DNA of 64,000 bases from an uncultured Psychrosphaera sp. (GCF_947500655.1 NZ_CANMSK010000004.1:1-64000); one strand, 5' to 3'. Shown: positions 45,258-57,391, numbered from the stretch's first letter. Made by a program: numbers and translations. The notes: generated by a model not told the origin, from the sequence alone.

Positions 45258-46328
45258 GTGAATTTTAATATTAAACATATATTTAATGCCATAGCTTACG
45301 GTCTAGCTGTCGCGTTATTAGTAATTATACTAACACCGTCATTACGCGAAAAGATGGGACTAACTAAATTTACTGAAAACGTTATCCAACCGGAAGCCAT
45401 GTCTTTTGCTTTTGCCGTACAGCAAGCAGCTCCTTCTGTGGTCAATGTTTACTCTGTAGTAAACACTAGAAATACATTAGGCCAACAGCAAGAATTAAAT
45501 GATCTAGGCTCTGGTGTACTAATGACCAGTAATGGCCATATTTTAACAAATTATCATGTCGTAGATAATGCCGAACTTATAATGGTATTACTGCAAGATG
45601 GCCGACAATTCAGTGCAGAAGTTATAGGTTTGGATGAAGTTACAGACCTCGCGTTATTAAAGATAGATGCCAGTAATTTACCTGCTATTCCACAAGAGCC
45701 TGATTTAGAAGCACAAGTTGGTGATATTGTCCTAGCAATCGGTAATCCGCTAAATTTAGGACAAACGATCACGCAAGGCATTATTAGTGCCACTGAGAAA
45801 AAAGGTCTGGCTAATAACCAGTCAAGTCATACTGATTACATTCAAATGGATGCGGCTATTAATTTAGGTAGTTCTGGCGGTGCGCTTGTTAATTCAAGAG
45901 GTATGCTGGTTGGTATCAATACCGCAAAAGCCCAAAGAGATGTTCAGGGAATATTTTTTGCTATCCCTTACAAGTTAGCAAAACACATCACAGACCTTTT
46001 GCTAGCTGATGGCGAAGTTACTCGTGGTTACTTAGGGCTTGACGGGTTTGCAATTAATCAAGCAGGAGTCGCAGTTAGAAGCTCAGTAGAATCAATTGCA
46101 GGGATTAAAATCACCAATGTCGACCCATTTGGACCTGCATGGAAAGGTGGGTTACGATCGGGTGATATTATGTTAGCTATTAACGGTAAGCAATTAGTCA
46201 GTTTTCAAGAATTATTAAATATAATAGAAAATACAAAACCAGGTAATTACATTCAGATCAGTTTATCAAGAAACAGAGAGATGCTTAATAAAGATGTTCA
46301 GGTAGGAAAATTAGAAATCGGCAATTAG
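45258..46328 (+). CDS. degS: membrane-anchored site-1 protease DegS
   Basis: A 356-residue HtrA protease with an N-terminal membrane anchor (about 9-26) instead of a cleaved signal, and a single PDZ domain. The triad is His100, Asp130 and Ser206; the serine context is GSSGG where GNSGG is usual, but the nucleophile and oxyanion glycines are present. DegS starts the sigma-E envelope stress cascade by cutting RseA when the PDZ domain senses unfolded porins. It starts with GTG. Confidence 0.93.
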   Translation: MNFNIKHIFNAIAYGLAVALLVIILTPSLREKMGLTKFTENVIQPEAMSFAFAVQQAAPSVVNVYSVVNTRNTLGQQQELNDLGSGVLMTSNGHILTNYHVVDNAELIMVLLQDGRQFSAEVIGLDEVTDLALLKIDASNLPAIPQEPDLEAQVGDIVLAIGNPLNLGQTITQGIISATEKKGLANNQSSHTDYIQMDAAINLGSSGGALVNSRGMLVGINTAKAQRDVQGIFFAIPYKLAKHITDLLLADGEVTRGYLGLDGFAINQAGVAVRSSVESIAGIKITNVDPFGPAWKGGLRSGDIMLAINGKQLVSFQELLNIIENTKPGNYIQISLSRNREMLNKDVQVGKLEIGN

Positions 46329-46340
46329 ATTGCCGATTTC
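46314..46340. terminator. hairpin over the degS stop codon
   Basis: A perfect 12-bp stem GAAATCGGCAAT (46314-46325) / ATTGCCGATTTC (46329-46340) with the TAG stop codon as the loop. Strong U-runs are lacking, so termination efficiency is uncertain. It may protect the mRNA end. Confidence 0.55.
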
Positions 46341-46346
46341 TTAAAT

Positions 46347-47631
<1,285 letters not shown>

Positions 47632-47645
47632 TTATTATTTTTTCT

Positions 47646-47903
47646 TTAAGAAAGTTGTTGTAGTTTTTTGTCTCTAGCCCAAGCTTTCGGGGTATACGCC
47701 TTAATACTGACAGCATGCATGCTGCCATCGGCGATGTAACCCGAAAGTGGTTTTAACACAAGTTGCTGTTGTTTTACGCGAGATAGCTCTTCAAAACAAG
47801 TCCCAACAGCAATTATTTGAAAATGAGAGCCGTCTGATTTAACAGAGACCTCATCAAGTTGAAGCTCAGATGCGAGTCTTTCTTCAATGTCTTTTAGTTC
47901 CAT
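47646..47903 (-). CDS. ibaG: BolA-like protein IbaG
   Basis: An 85-residue BolA-type protein with [23 protein letters not shown] near the C-terminus. It is the second BolA paralogue of the window and, by position upstream of murA, corresponds to IbaG/YrbA. It probably works with a monothiol glutaredoxin in Fe-S trafficking. Confidence 0.92.
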   Translation of the reverse strand: MELKDIEERLASELQLDEVSVKSDGSHFQIIAVGTCFEELSRVKQQQLVLKPLSGYIADGSMHAVSIKAYTPKAWARDKKLQQLS

Positions 47904-47927
47904 TATTTACCCAATGATTACTAATTA

Positions 47928-48218
47928 CTATTCTTTTAAGGGCAATAATCCTAGCACATTGCTGATCTCAGCCAAAGCTATTAATTGCTTTGATGGACTC
48001 AGTAAGGTCACAGTTAAACTTTTATTTTGATAAAAAGCGATCATTTTTAATAGAAAGGCAAGGCCCGCTGTATCTACAGAGGTCATATTTGCTAACTCAA
48101 TGAATACATCCGTTGTTCTCGTTGGGAAATCAAAAACTTTATTATCATTGAGATTAAATCTATCAACATCACCAATGATATCTATTATATTATTAGCTAA
48201 TTTTAACTTCATAATCAA
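47928..48218 (-). CDS. mlaB: STAS-domain protein MlaB
   Basis: A 96-residue cytosolic STAS-domain subunit of the MlaFEDB ABC complex. The NMTSVDTAGLAFLLKMI helix carries the conserved Thr/Ser region that binds the ATPase MlaF. It directly follows mlaC without overlap. Confidence 0.9.
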   Translation of the reverse strand: MIMKLKLANNIIDIIGDVDRFNLNDNKVFDFPTRTTDVFIELANMTSVDTAGLAFLLKMIAFYQNKSLTVTLLSPSKQLIALAEISNVLGLLPLKE

Positions 48219-48848
48219 TTAACCGATAGACTTAGTTACGATAGGTTTAGTTGATTTTTCTAATAACAACTCAGTCACTGACTCAATACCCTGTTGGCGA
48301 ATTAAACCTTGCAGTTCTTTAGTTTTACTACTTAATACACTAATACCTTCAGCAACCATATCGTAAGCAGCCCATTCACCAGCTTTATTTTTTCTTAAAA
48401 TAAATTCAATTCTAATATCAGGCTTACCTTCGTCTAACACTCGAACTTTAACTTGAACACGACGTTTGCCTTCAATGTTAACCGCGGGTTCAAATACAAC
48501 TTGTTGATCTTTATATAAGGTTAAAATACCAGCGTATGTCGCAATTAGGTATTGACGAAATGCAGCATAAAACAACTCTCTTTGTGCTTTAGTCGACTTT
48601 TTATAATAAGGACCCAATACCATAGCAGCTGCATATTTATGATTTATAGATGGAGCTAGCTCTTCTTCAACAACAACTCTTAGTTGTTCAGGATCTTTTT
48701 GAATAGTCTCTTGCTCTTTAGCTATACGATCAAAAAGATCTTGAGCGACAACTTGAACGAGCTTAAATGGGTCTTTTTTTCCAGCTTCTGCACTAATTGC
48801 ATTAGTACTTAATATTAGCGTTACTATTAACAATCCAAATTTCAACAT
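48219..48848 (-). CDS. mlaC: periplasmic phospholipid shuttle MlaC
   Basis: A 210-residue soluble periplasmic protein that carries phospholipids between the outer-membrane MlaA complex and MlaFEDB. ATG 48848 gives a proper signal peptide (MLKFGLLIVTLILSTNAISA) and lies 4 bp after the mlaD stop; the frame is open 39 bp farther upstream inside mlaD. Family features include the PFKLVQVVAQDLFDRI start and the late YDMVAEGISVL strand. Confidence 0.93.
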   Translation of the reverse strand: MLKFGLLIVTLILSTNAISAEAGKKDPFKLVQVVAQDLFDRIAKEQETIQKDPEQLRVVVEEELAPSINHKYAAAMVLGPYYKKSTKAQRELFYAAFRQYLIATYAGILTLYKDQQVVFEPAVNIEGKRRVQVKVRVLDEGKPDIRIEFILRKNKAGEWAAYDMVAEGISVLSSKTKELQGLIRQQGIESVTELLLEKSTKPIVTKSIG

Positions 48849-48852
48849 TTTA

Positions 48853-49320
48853 TTATTCACTTCCCTGACTAAATAAAAACTGACCAATCAATTCCTCTAA
48901 TACTAACGCAGATTTAGTATCTTCGATAAAATCACCTTCACCCAAAATACCAACGGTTTCATCAATAAAACCAGGTTCTAATCCTAAATACTGCTCACCA
49001 AGTAAGCCTGAAGTTAAGATCGATAAAGAACTCGTATCAGGAAAGTTATTATATCTAGTATCAATGGCTAATTTTGCTACTGGTGCATAGTCTTCGGTGT
49101 CTAGTTTAATTTCTTCAACACGGCCCACTACAACGCCACCAACTTTAATGGAAGAACGAACTTTTAGTCCTCCAATATTGTCAAATTTTGCGTATAGGTT
49201 ATACGTTTCTCCTGATCCTGACATACCTGAACTAGCAATATTCAGAGCTAAAAACATAAGAGCCGCAATACCTAATGCGACAAAGAAACCTACAAGTAAT
49301 TCTATTTTTTTTGATATCAT
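48853..49320 (-). CDS. mlaD: MCE-domain lipid-transport protein MlaD
   Basis: A 155-residue inner-membrane-anchored protein with one N-terminal helix (about 7-27) and an MCE domain (GLKVRSSIKVGGVVVGRVEEI) that forms the hexameric ring over MlaE. It belongs to the mlaFEDCB operon for retrograde phospholipid transport. Confidence 0.95.
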   Translation of the reverse strand: MISKKIELLVGFFVALGIAALMFLALNIASSGMSGSGETYNLYAKFDNIGGLKVRSSIKVGGVVVGRVEEIKLDTEDYAPVAKLAIDTRYNNFPDTSSLSILTSGLLGEQYLGLEPGFIDETVGILGEGDFIEDTKSALVLEELIGQFLFSQGSE

Positions 49321-49332
49321 TTTCTCTCCTAC

Positions 49333-50109
49333 CTAACTGCCAAACATAAGGGCGGTTAGTACAAAATCTAATCCTAAAACGGCTAATGATGATTGAACCA
49401 CAGTTTGTGTTGTTGCCCGACTAATACCTTCTGAAGTTGGTATCGCATCATATCCTCTAAATATCGCAATCCATGTCACTACGATTGCAAATACAATACT
49501 TTTAATAATACCGTTGAGTATGTCACCCTCAAATTGCACACTTGCCTGCATAATTGACCAAAAACTTCCTTGGTCAACGCCTAACCATTCAACACCAACT
49601 AAATGTCCACCTATTATACCAACAGATGAAAACAACATAGCTAATATAGGCATACTAAATACGCCAGCCCAAAATCGAGGAGCTATTACTCGTCTCAATG
49701 GATCGACAGCCATCATTTCGAGACTAGTTAATTGCTCCGTTGCTTTCATTAGACCAATTTCAGCCGTTAAAGCAGATCCAGCACGACCAGCAAACAACAA
49801 TGCAGTAACAACTGGGCCCAACTCTCTTAATAAAGATAAAGAGACCATTTGTCCTAAACTATCTTCTGCACCATAATCAACAAGAACTGTATAACCTTGC
49901 AAAGCTAATACCATGCCTATAAATAAGCCAGATACTAAAATAATAACAAGAGATAAAACGCCTATTACATAAACTTGTTTAACAAATAGCGGAAAACCTT
50001 TTGCCAAGTTTGGTTTTGCAACAATAGCACCAAATAGCATAAAAGAGGCACGACCAATGGCCGAAAAGCGCTCTATTGTGTTTTTACCTAAATTTTGAAT
50101 CCAATCCAT
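49333..50109 (-). CDS. mlaE: ABC permease MlaE
   Basis: A 258-residue permease of the MlaE/YrbE family with about five helices. Conserved segments are [20 protein letters not shown] and [23 protein letters not shown], the latter contacting the ATPase. It sits 1 bp from mlaF. Confidence 0.95.
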   Translation of the reverse strand: MDWIQNLGKNTIERFSAIGRASFMLFGAIVAKPNLAKGFPLFVKQVYVIGVLSLVIILVSGLFIGMVLALQGYTVLVDYGAEDSLGQMVSLSLLRELGPVVTALLFAGRAGSALTAEIGLMKATEQLTSLEMMAVDPLRRVIAPRFWAGVFSMPILAMLFSSVGIIGGHLVGVEWLGVDQGSFWSIMQASVQFEGDILNGIIKSIVFAIVVTWIAIFRGYDAIPTSEGISRATTQTVVQSSLAVLGLDFVLTALMFGS

Positions 50110-50110
50110 A

Positions 50111-50929
50111 TTAGCCCTGCATTAAATCTTGAGATATTGATGGTGCAGGATAATGAAATGGTACAGGACCATCGGCTAACCCTTTCAAAAACTGCTGCAC
50201 TAACGGCGAATCACTTTCGAGTAACTGTTCTTTTGTTCCATAGCCGATTACACGTTTATCGGCCATTATGTAAATATAATCAGCAATGCCCATTACTTCT
50301 TTCACATCATGAGATACCACAATACTTGTTAAGTTCAATGATGTGTTTAGATTTCTGATCAATCGAACCAATACTCCCATAGAAATAGGGTCTTGACCAA
50401 CAAACGGTTCGTCATACATGATTAGTTCTGGATCTAAAGCAATAGAACGAGCTAATGCAGCTCTTCTTGCCATACCTCCAGATAATTCATTTGGCATAAG
50501 TTCATAAGCACCACGTAAACCAACAGCTTCTAATTTCATTAGAACCATAGTTCGAATAATATCTTCTGGTAATTTAGTATGTTCTCTAATTGGAAATGCT
50601 ACATTGTCGAATACATTCATTTCAGTGAAAAGTGCGCCACTTTGAAATAACATGCTCATTTTTTCACGCACGGCATATAATTCTTTACGACTTAATTTAG
50701 GAATATTTTGACCTGAAACAATAATATCACCAGAGTCAGGATATAATTGCCCGCCAATCAAGCGTAGTAAAGTTGTTTTACCAATCCCACTAGGCCCCAT
50801 AATCGCAGTGATTTTGCCTTTTGGAAAAACCATTGAGATATCATCATAAATAACACGTTCACCGCGTGAAAATGTGACGTTTTTTAATTCAACATGTGGT
50901 GATTCAAAATCAGTTTTATTTATATTCAT
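50111..50929 (-). CDS. mlaF: ABC ATPase MlaF
   Basis: The ATPase of the Mla complex, 272 residues. It has Walker [10 protein letters not shown], signature LSGGMARR, Walker [14 protein letters not shown] and the switch histidine in VVSHD. It is the first gene of the mla-ibaG-murA operon, divergent from yrbG with about 240 bp between. Confidence 0.95.
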   Translation of the reverse strand: MNINKTDFESPHVELKNVTFSRGERVIYDDISMVFPKGKITAIMGPSGIGKTTLLRLIGGQLYPDSGDIIVSGQNIPKLSRKELYAVREKMSMLFQSGALFTEMNVFDNVAFPIREHTKLPEDIIRTMVLMKLEAVGLRGAYELMPNELSGGMARRAALARSIALDPELIMYDEPFVGQDPISMGVLVRLIRNLNTSLNLTSIVVSHDVKEVMGIADYIYIMADKRVIGYGTKEQLLESDSPLVQQFLKGLADGPVPFHYPAPSISQDLMQG

Positions 50930-51173
50930 AATAGTTTTTATATTTTTACCAAAAACCCTATGGCTGATGACTTCCCTAATAGTTCAACTATTGTATTGAT
51001 TTAAGCTAATCATTGCTACGACTAAAACGTTAATAAATGTAAACAGAAGCAGAATAATATATAAATAGGTAAAGATTTACTATTATCTGGCGGTTTCGTT
51101 ATTTATATTTTGATTTATCAAACGAGTATAGCCACAATAAGCCACTATTTATTGATAAGACGATCTTTATTAC

Positions 51174-52133
51174 ATGTTAAGTGCAATTATTATTTTAATA
51201 CTTTCTTTTGCTGCATTAGTTTGGAGTGCCGATAAATTTGTTTATGGTGCATCTGGTTTTGCCAAAAACTTAGGTATATCTCCAATGATCATAGGATTAA
51301 CAATCGTTGCTATGGGCTCCTCTGCACCCGAGATTATGGTTTCAGCTAATGCCGCACTTGCAGGTGCGACTGACACATCCGTAGGAAATGCGATTGGTTC
51401 AAACATTACCAATATTTTACTGGTATTAGGTGTAACAACACTTGTTCGACCGCTTATTGTATCGTCCACAACTATATATAGAGAAATGCCTATTTTGTTA
51501 GGCTTCACCTTACTGGCTTGGTGGATATTGCATGATAATTATTTATCATTTAATGAAGGTTTATTTTTAACCGCTAGTTTTTTTGGTTTTATTGGCTTTT
51601 TAATTTACTTAGCTAAATCATCAAATGATGCAAATGATCCGTTACTTATGGAAACCCAAGATGAAATTCCAAGTGACTTACCTACACCTATTGCATTAGG
51701 CTGGGTGGTATTTGGTTTAATCTTATTACCTTTAAGCTCTCATTTTTTAGTCGAATCGGCAGTAACAATAGCAACCTACTTTGGATTAAGTGAGCTAGTT
51801 ATTGGTTTAACCATCATAGCTCTTGGCACTAGCTTGCCTGAACTCGCCGCGAGTGTTTCAGGTGTGTTAAAAGGTGAGGATGATTTAGCTATTGGCAATA
51901 TTATAGGTTCGAACATATTCAATATATTGGCAGTATTAGGCGTTGGGGCATTAATCAATCCTAGCGTTATTGATCCGCAAGCGGCGACACGTGACACTAT
52001 GGTTATGATTGGTGCTACTTTAGCATTATTATTTATGGCAATGAGTTTTGGTAAAATCAGAAAAATAAACAGGATAGACGGTGGAATATTACTCACTGGT
52101 TTCTTGGTTTATCAAATAGCTCTGTTTATTTAA
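51174..52133 (+). CDS. yrbG: calcium/sodium antiporter of the YrbG family
   Basis: A 319-residue CaCA-superfamily exchanger with two homologous halves. The signature loops are VAMGSSAPEIMVSANAAL and IALGTSLPELAASVSGVL, each with the conserved acidic residue. It heads the kdsD-kdsC-lptCAB-rpoN series, as in E. coli, although ion exchange has no clear role in LPS synthesis. Confidence 0.92.
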   Translation: MLSAIIILILSFAALVWSADKFVYGASGFAKNLGISPMIIGLTIVAMGSSAPEIMVSANAALAGATDTSVGNAIGSNITNILLVLGVTTLVRPLIVSSTTIYREMPILLGFTLLAWWILHDNYLSFNEGLFLTASFFGFIGFLIYLAKSSNDANDPLLMETQDEIPSDLPTPIALGWVVFGLILLPLSSHFLVESAVTIATYFGLSELVIGLTIIALGTSLPELAASVSGVLKGEDDLAIGNIIGSNIFNILAVLGVGALINPSVIDPQAATRDTMVMIGATLALLFMAMSFGKIRKINRIDGGILLTGFLVYQIALFI

Positions 52134-52158
52134 AATATATAAAGGTAAATCTCTAGGT

Positions 52159-53130
52159 ATGAGTATTTCTCAATTTTCAAAGTCTGCTTTACAAGTCATC
52201 AATATTGAACTGCAAGCAGTAACAAACCTAACACACTCAATCGATGAACAATTTGAGCTAGCCTGCCAAACTATTCTATCAGGTTCGGGTAGAGTAATAG
52301 TCACAGGAATGGGCAAGTCTGGCCATATAGCTAATAAAATAGCCGCAACTTTAGCTAGCACAGGCACGCCTTCATTTTATGTACATCCAGGTGAAGCCAA
52401 TCATGGTGACTTAGGCATGTTCACTAAAGGCGATATTGTACTAGCTTTATCAAACAGTGGTGAAACTGCAGAAATATTATCTTTATTACCACTGCTTAAG
52501 CGGTTAGGTTGTATTATTATTGCGATGACAGGCAATGCTAAATCGACACTTGCTGTAAATAGTGATTTTCATTTAAATGCTGCGGTAAATGAAGAAGCCT
52601 GCCCTTTAGGACTAGCACCGACAGCATCAACGACAGCAGCTTTAGTTTTAGGTGATGCGCTTGCAGTTACTTTATTAGAAGCCAGAGGCTTTACCGCTGA
52701 AGATTTTGCGTTAAGTCACCCAGGCGGTTCATTAGGTCGCAAATTATTACTAACCACTAAAGATATTATGCATACAGGTGAGCGAATTCCTTTGGTAACC
52801 GAGGAAGCCTCGCTCAAACAAGCTATTTTAGAAATGTCTAAAAAAGGCTTAGGCATGACTGGAATAATAAATAATGAAGGTCAGCTAACCGGAATATTTA
52901 CCGACGGTGATTTACGCCGTTGTCTTGATCAAGACAAACCAATTAATGAAATTAACATTACTGATATGATGACTAAAAACTCAGTAACCACACAAGCAAA
53001 CATATTAGCAGCACAGACGTTAAATATTATGGAAGCGAAAAAAATTAATAGCTTATTTGTACTAGATGATGCAAACAAACCTATCGGGGCATTAAACATG
53101 CACGACTTATTAAGAGCTGGTGTGATTTAA
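52159..53130 (+). CDS. kdsD: arabinose-5-phosphate isomerase KdsD
   Basis: The first enzyme of Kdo synthesis, converting ribulose-5-phosphate to arabinose-5-phosphate. An N-terminal SIS domain (VTGMGKSGHIANKIAATLAS) is followed by two CBS domains (about 205-320). The 323 residues fit the family. The stop codon overlaps the kdsC start as TAATG. Confidence 0.95.
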   Translation: MSISQFSKSALQVINIELQAVTNLTHSIDEQFELACQTILSGSGRVIVTGMGKSGHIANKIAATLASTGTPSFYVHPGEANHGDLGMFTKGDIVLALSNSGETAEILSLLPLLKRLGCIIIAMTGNAKSTLAVNSDFHLNAAVNEEACPLGLAPTASTTAALVLGDALAVTLLEARGFTAEDFALSHPGGSLGRKLLLTTKDIMHTGERIPLVTEEASLKQAILEMSKKGLGMTGIINNEGQLTGIFTDGDLRRCLDQDKPINEINITDMMTKNSVTTQANILAAQTLNIMEAKKINSLFVLDDANKPIGALNMHDLLRAGVI

Positions 53131-53696
53131 TGGATTTATATAGTCAATGGTATCAAACAGTTGAATCTGTAGTTCAACAAAAAGCAAAAGCCATTAAATT
53201 ATTAATTTGTGATATCGATGGTGTATTTTCAGACGGCTCTGTCATTCTAGGTAATAGTGGTGAAGAAATGAAAGCCTTTAACACCAAAGATGGCTTCGGT
53301 ATAAAAGCGTTAATGGCTGCAGGTATTGAAGTAGCTGTAATAACAGGTCGAAAATCCACTTTATTAGAAAACCGCATGAAAGGCCTAGGTGTTAATCATA
53401 TCTATCAAGGCATGGAAAATAAAATCATCGGTTATAACGAATTACTTAAAAATCTTAATTTAACCCATGAGCAAGTGGCATATATTGGTGATGATGTTCC
53501 TGATGTGCCTGTTATGAAATTAGTTAATTTAGCGGTTTCAGTTAATGACGGTCACCCGTATGTAAAAAGTATCGCCGATTTAGTAACAGTAACAAATGGC
53601 GGTCGCGGTGCAGTGCGAGAGCTCACTGATTTCATCATTATGATGCAAAAAGGTGAAGAATACCTACTTAATTATTTTGAGGGAACTAGCGCTTAA
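53130..53696 (+). CDS. kdsC: Kdo-8-phosphate phosphatase KdsC
   Basis: A 188-residue HAD-family phosphatase. The nucleophile motif is CDIDGVFSDG with Asp28 and Asp30, then ITGRKS and GDDVPD. It releases Kdo for LPS. It overlaps kdsD and lptC with TAATG junctions, so the three are translationally coupled. Confidence 0.96.
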   Translation: MDLYSQWYQTVESVVQQKAKAIKLLICDIDGVFSDGSVILGNSGEEMKAFNTKDGFGIKALMAAGIEVAVITGRKSTLLENRMKGLGVNHIYQGMENKIIGYNELLKNLNLTHEQVAYIGDDVPDVPVMKLVNLAVSVNDGHPYVKSIADLVTVTNGGRGAVRELTDFIIMMQKGEEYLLNYFEGTSA

Positions 53697-54244
53697 TGAA
53701 TATTAAACTGTTCATATTTTTAGCCTTTTTGGTTATAAGTTTTCTTTGGTGGTTACCAACGTTAGACTCTGAGCAATCAACCGACAGTGAAACAGTAAGC
53801 GATTTAATACCTGAATTTACCGCTAAATTTTTACACCAAGAATTATTCGACAGTGATGGTAATTTAGAGCAACAAGTATTCTCACATAAAATGGAACACT
53901 ACGCTGATTTGTCGCTAACTCACTTTAAACAGCCAGAGTTCACAATTTATCAAGACGGTGAGCCCTTTTGGCGTATTTCAGCTCAGATAGGTAATATGCA
54001 AGACGGACTATTGTTATTAGAGGACTCTGTATCTATGTTACAAATATCCGACAACGTATTAGTTAATTCAGTTACTACTGAGTATTTAGAAATAAACTTA
54101 AACACTAATATAGTTAGTACCGATAACGAAATTACGATTCAAGGTAAAAACACGACCATTGTAGGTAAAGGCCTAACGGCAGACTTAGAACGCAAGACAC
54201 TATCTTTAGTTAACCACGTTCAAACAATAATTAAAGGCTCATGA
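53696..54244 (+). CDS. lptC: LPS export protein LptC
   Basis: A 182-residue bitopic membrane protein with one N-terminal helix (about 4-20) and a periplasmic beta-jellyroll that receives LPS from LptFG and passes it to LptA. Sequence conservation in LptC is low; position between kdsC and lptA and the topology make the case. Stop overlaps the lptA start (ATGA). Confidence 0.9.
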   Translation: MNIKLFIFLAFLVISFLWWLPTLDSEQSTDSETVSDLIPEFTAKFLHQELFDSDGNLEQQVFSHKMEHYADLSLTHFKQPEFTIYQDGEPFWRISAQIGNMQDGLLLLEDSVSMLQISDNVLVNSVTTEYLEINLNTNIVSTDNEITIQGKNTTIVGKGLTADLERKTLSLVNHVQTIIKGS

Positions 54245-54729
54245 TCATGAACTTAAATAAAACATTTGCAGTTATCTCTACTATTTTCATCTTATTTTCT
54301 ACATTAGCCTCAGCGTCTGATGATTTAATTATTAATGCTGACAATCAAGACTTGGACTATAAAAATAATACATTACACTTTTCAGGTAATGTGGTGGTTC
54401 AACAGAGTAATGTCACTATTAAAGCAGATGAATTATTTGTGATCACCAAAGATGGAAACAGCGAAAAACTAATTGCCACAGGAAAGCCAGCCGTATTTTC
54501 CCAACAAGAAGAAGGGAAAGATGAATTATCAGCACAATCTATGGAAATTATCTATTTAGTTGAAACTCAAGTACTACAACTTTCAGGTAATGCCAAATTC
54601 CAACAAGGCGGCTCAGTGGTTGAAAGTGCCAAAATTGAATTTGATTTAAAAGCCCAGCGAGTAAAAGCTGAAGGTGATGAAAGTAATAATGGACGAGTAA
54701 CCACTCGTTTAAAAACCAAAAAAGATTGA
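54241..54729 (+). CDS. lptA: LPS periplasmic bridge protein LptA
   Basis: A 162-residue periplasmic protein with a signal peptide ending near SASA. The OstA/LptA jellyroll has IINADNQDLDYKNNTLHFSGNVVV near its start. It polymerises into the bridge that carries LPS to the outer membrane. A second ATG two codons in is possible; the first overlaps lptC by 4 bp. Confidence 0.92.
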   Translation: MIMNLNKTFAVISTIFILFSTLASASDDLIINADNQDLDYKNNTLHFSGNVVVQQSNVTIKADELFVITKDGNSEKLIATGKPAVFSQQEEGKDELSAQSMEIIYLVETQVLQLSGNAKFQQGGSVVESAKIEFDLKAQRVKAEGDESNNGRVTTRLKTKKD

Positions 54730-54758
54730 TATTAACATCAGCAAATTAGAGTAATTTT

Positions 54759-55484
54759 ATGTCAAGTTTAGTCGCCAAAAATTTAGCTAAGTCGTACAGC
54801 AAACGTAAAGTTGTAAAAGATGTTAGTTTAACTGTAAATGCTGGAGAAGTTGTTGGTTTGTTAGGGCCAAATGGCGCGGGGAAAACCACTACTTTTTATA
54901 TGATCGTTGGCTTAGTGCCAAATGATAAAGGCAGTATCACCTTAAATGGCGTCGACCTAAGTCATGAACCTATGCATGTCAGAGCTAGACAAGGTATTGG
55001 TTATTTACCACAAGAAACCTCAATTTTTCGTAAATTATCTGTGTCACAAAATATTATGGCCGTTTTAGAAATGCGTAAAGATCTTAGTGCGCATGAAAAA
55101 GCAGATAAGTTAGATGATCTTATTTCCGAGTTTCATATTGAGCATATAAGAGATAGCGATGGCATGGCTTTATCCGGTGGAGAGCGCCGCAGAGTAGAGA
55201 TAGCGCGTGCATTAGCCGCTGATCCAAAAATTATTTTATTAGATGAACCATTTGCTGGCGTCGACCCTATTTCAGTTATAGACATTAAAAAGATAATTCA
55301 ACAACTTACCGCAAAAGGCATCGGAGTACTAATAACCGATCATAATGTGCGAGAAACACTTGATGTCTGTGAAAAAGCGTATATCGTAAGTCATGGAGAA
55401 CTCATTGCTGAGGGAACTCCAGAACAAGTTTTAGCAAGTGAAATTGTAAAACAAGTGTACCTAGGCGATCAGTTCAAGTTATAG
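54759..55484 (+). CDS. lptB: LPS export ABC ATPase LptB
   Basis: A 241-residue ATPase with Walker [11 protein letters not shown]-loop PQETS, signature LSGGERRR, Walker [13 protein letters not shown] and switch His in ITDHN. It drives LPS extraction with LptFG, which are not in the window. Confidence 0.97.
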   Translation: MSSLVAKNLAKSYSKRKVVKDVSLTVNAGEVVGLLGPNGAGKTTTFYMIVGLVPNDKGSITLNGVDLSHEPMHVRARQGIGYLPQETSIFRKLSVSQNIMAVLEMRKDLSAHEKADKLDDLISEFHIEHIRDSDGMALSGGERRRVEIARALAADPKIILLDEPFAGVDPISVIDIKKIIQQLTAKGIGVLITDHNVRETLDVCEKAYIVSHGELIAEGTPEQVLASEIVKQVYLGDQFKL

Positions 55485-55535
55485 TAACTGTCACTTATGA
55501 GTAATCAGTTAAACGCGTTTAAGTATCGGAATTAA

Positions 55536-57029
55536 ATGAGACCTACATTACAACTCAGAATGGGTCAGCAATTAACAATGACCCCTCAATTGCAACAAGC
55601 GATTCGTTTATTGCAGTTATCCTCATTGGAATTACAACAAGAAATTCAAGAAGCTCTTGATAGTAATCCATTGTTAGATGGCGAAGATGAACAGCAATCA
55701 CAAGAGCTTGATGCTGAATATGATGGTGATTTAAAATCTCTGCAAGAAGGGACTTTAGAGCTATCTTCTGACGACGACACTGAGTGGTCTCAAGAAGAAG
55801 TAGCGTCCAACGAAGCACTTGAAAGCAACACTATTTCTGATGAACTAGCTACCGACACCACATGGGATGACTACATGAGTGCAGCGCCAGCTAGCTCAGG
55901 TCCCGCTTATGAAGGTGAAGATACAGTCTATCAAGGTGAAACCACCGAAAACATCCAAGACCATTTATTATGGCAACTTAATTTATCTCCATTTACCGAC
56001 GAAGATTTAGCTATAGCAACTGCTATTATTGATGCGGTTGATGAAAAAGGCTTCTTAACCATATCGGCTGAAGATATAGTTGAAAGTATAGATAACGAAG
56101 AAGTCGAGATTGAAGAAGTTGAAGCCGTATTAAAACGCATTCAGCATTTTGACCCTGTTGGTGTCGCAGCTCGTAACTTACAAGAGTGTTTATCAATTCA
56201 ATTGAAACGTTTCTCAGATGAAACTCCTTGGAAAAATGAAGCCATTGATGTCATCGACAATTACATCGACCTGCTGGCAAATCGCGACTATCGCACCTTA
56301 TTACGTAAAGCCAAATTAAAAGAACCAGAATTAAAAGACATCCTAGAGCTTATCCAGCAACTTAATCCAAACCCTGCCAGCATTGTTATTAAAGACGAAA
56401 TTGATTACGTCATTCCTGATGTAAGTGTGGTGAAGAAAAAAGGTCGTTGGATTGTTGAGCTAAATCCCAATTCTATGCCTAAACTTAAGATCAATGAACA
56501 ATATGCGTCGCTGAGTAAAACATCGAAAAACTCTACCGATACACAATTTGTTCGCTCTCACTTACAAGAAGCAAAGTGGTTTATTAAGAGTTTGGAAAGC
56601 AGAAACGACACCTTATTAAAAGTGTCTAATTGTATAGTACAACAGCAACAAGCATTCTTTGAATACGGTCCAGAAGCGATGAAGCCAATGGTACTTAACG
56701 ATGTTGCTGAAATGGTAGATATGCATGAATCAACTATTTCTAGGGTGACTACACATAAATATATGCATACCCCTAGAGGTATTTTCGAACTAAAATATTT
56801 CTTCTCTAGCCATGTAAGCACTGAAAATGGTGGAGAATGTTCTTCTACTGCCATTAGAGCTTTAATTAGAAAACTGGTGGCTGCAGAAAACCAAGCTAAA
56901 CCGTTAAGTGATAGTAAGATTGCAGAGATTCTGGCAGACCAAGGTATACAAGTCGCCAGAAGAACCATTGCAAAATACCGGGAATCGTTAAATATTCCCC
57001 CTTCAAACCAAAGAAAACGCTTGGTATAA
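55536..57029 (+). CDS. rpoN: RNA polymerase sigma-54 factor
   Basis: A 497-residue sigma-54. Region I is Gln/Leu-rich ([20 protein letters not shown]), an acidic region II lies around 50-120, and the C-terminal RpoN box is [10 protein letters not shown]. It directs transcription that needs enhancer-binding activators, such as nitrogen and motility genes. It lies 51 bp after lptB and leads into hpf-ptsN-rapZ-npr. Confidence 0.97.
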   Translation: MRPTLQLRMGQQLTMTPQLQQAIRLLQLSSLELQQEIQEALDSNPLLDGEDEQQSQELDAEYDGDLKSLQEGTLELSSDDDTEWSQEEVASNEALESNTISDELATDTTWDDYMSAAPASSGPAYEGEDTVYQGETTENIQDHLLWQLNLSPFTDEDLAIATAIIDAVDEKGFLTISAEDIVESIDNEEVEIEEVEAVLKRIQHFDPVGVAARNLQECLSIQLKRFSDETPWKNEAIDVIDNYIDLLANRDYRTLLRKAKLKEPELKDILELIQQLNPNPASIVIKDEIDYVIPDVSVVKKKGRWIVELNPNSMPKLKINEQYASLSKTSKNSTDTQFVRSHLQEAKWFIKSLESRNDTLLKVSNCIVQQQQAFFEYGPEAMKPMVLNDVAEMVDMHESTISRVTTHKYMHTPRGIFELKYFFSSHVSTENGGECSSTAIRALIRKLVAAENQAKPLSDSKIAEILADQGIQVARRTIAKYRESLNIPPSNQRKRLV

Positions 57030-57064
57030 AATCCAAGTTAAAGTTAATACAGAAGGAATTACTT

Positions 57065-57352
57065 ATGCAAATAAACCTAACATGTAGACATATTGAAACT
57101 ACAGACTCTTTGAGAGAATACGTCGATTCAAAATTCTCTAAATTAGAACGACATTTCGATCATATTAACAACGTCCATGTGATCTTAGACGTTGAAAAGT
57201 TAGCTCAAAAAGCCGAAGCAACTTTACACGTTAATGGTGGTGAGTTGTTTGCGACCTCGGAACATAATGATATGTACGCGGCTATAGACGGCTTAATTGA
57301 TAAGTTAGACAGACAAGTAATTAAACATAAAGAAAAATTAACTAAACATTAA
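57065..57352 (+). CDS. hpf: short ribosome hibernation-promoting factor
   Basis: A 95-residue protein of the short HPF/YfiA type that packs ribosomes into 100S dimers in stationary phase. Typical parts are ITCRHIET-like start, YVDSKFSKLERHF and YAAIDGLIDKLDRQV. It follows rpoN by 35 bp, the common order. Confidence 0.95.
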   Translation: MQINLTCRHIETTDSLREYVDSKFSKLERHFDHINNVHVILDVEKLAQKAEATLHVNGGELFATSEHNDMYAAIDGLIDKLDRQVIKHKEKLTKH

Positions 57353-57367
57353 TTAAATTATAACTAT

Positions 57368-57391
57368 AGAAATACCAAGGATGGTGTTTCT
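57368..57391. repeat. hairpin between hpf and ptsN
   Basis: Arms AGAAATACCA (57368-57377) and TGGTGTTTCT (57382-57391) pair with one wobble. No U-run follows, so it may be an mRNA processing or stability element that separates the hpf and ptsN parts of the operon. Confidence 0.5.

Noticed and set aside
45861..45890. DegS serine loop GSSGG in place of GNSGG, considered as an inactive protease
   Set aside because: The nucleophile Ser206, His100 and Asp130 are all present, as are the glycines of the oxyanion hole. The Asn to Ser change next to it does not by itself suggest loss of activity.
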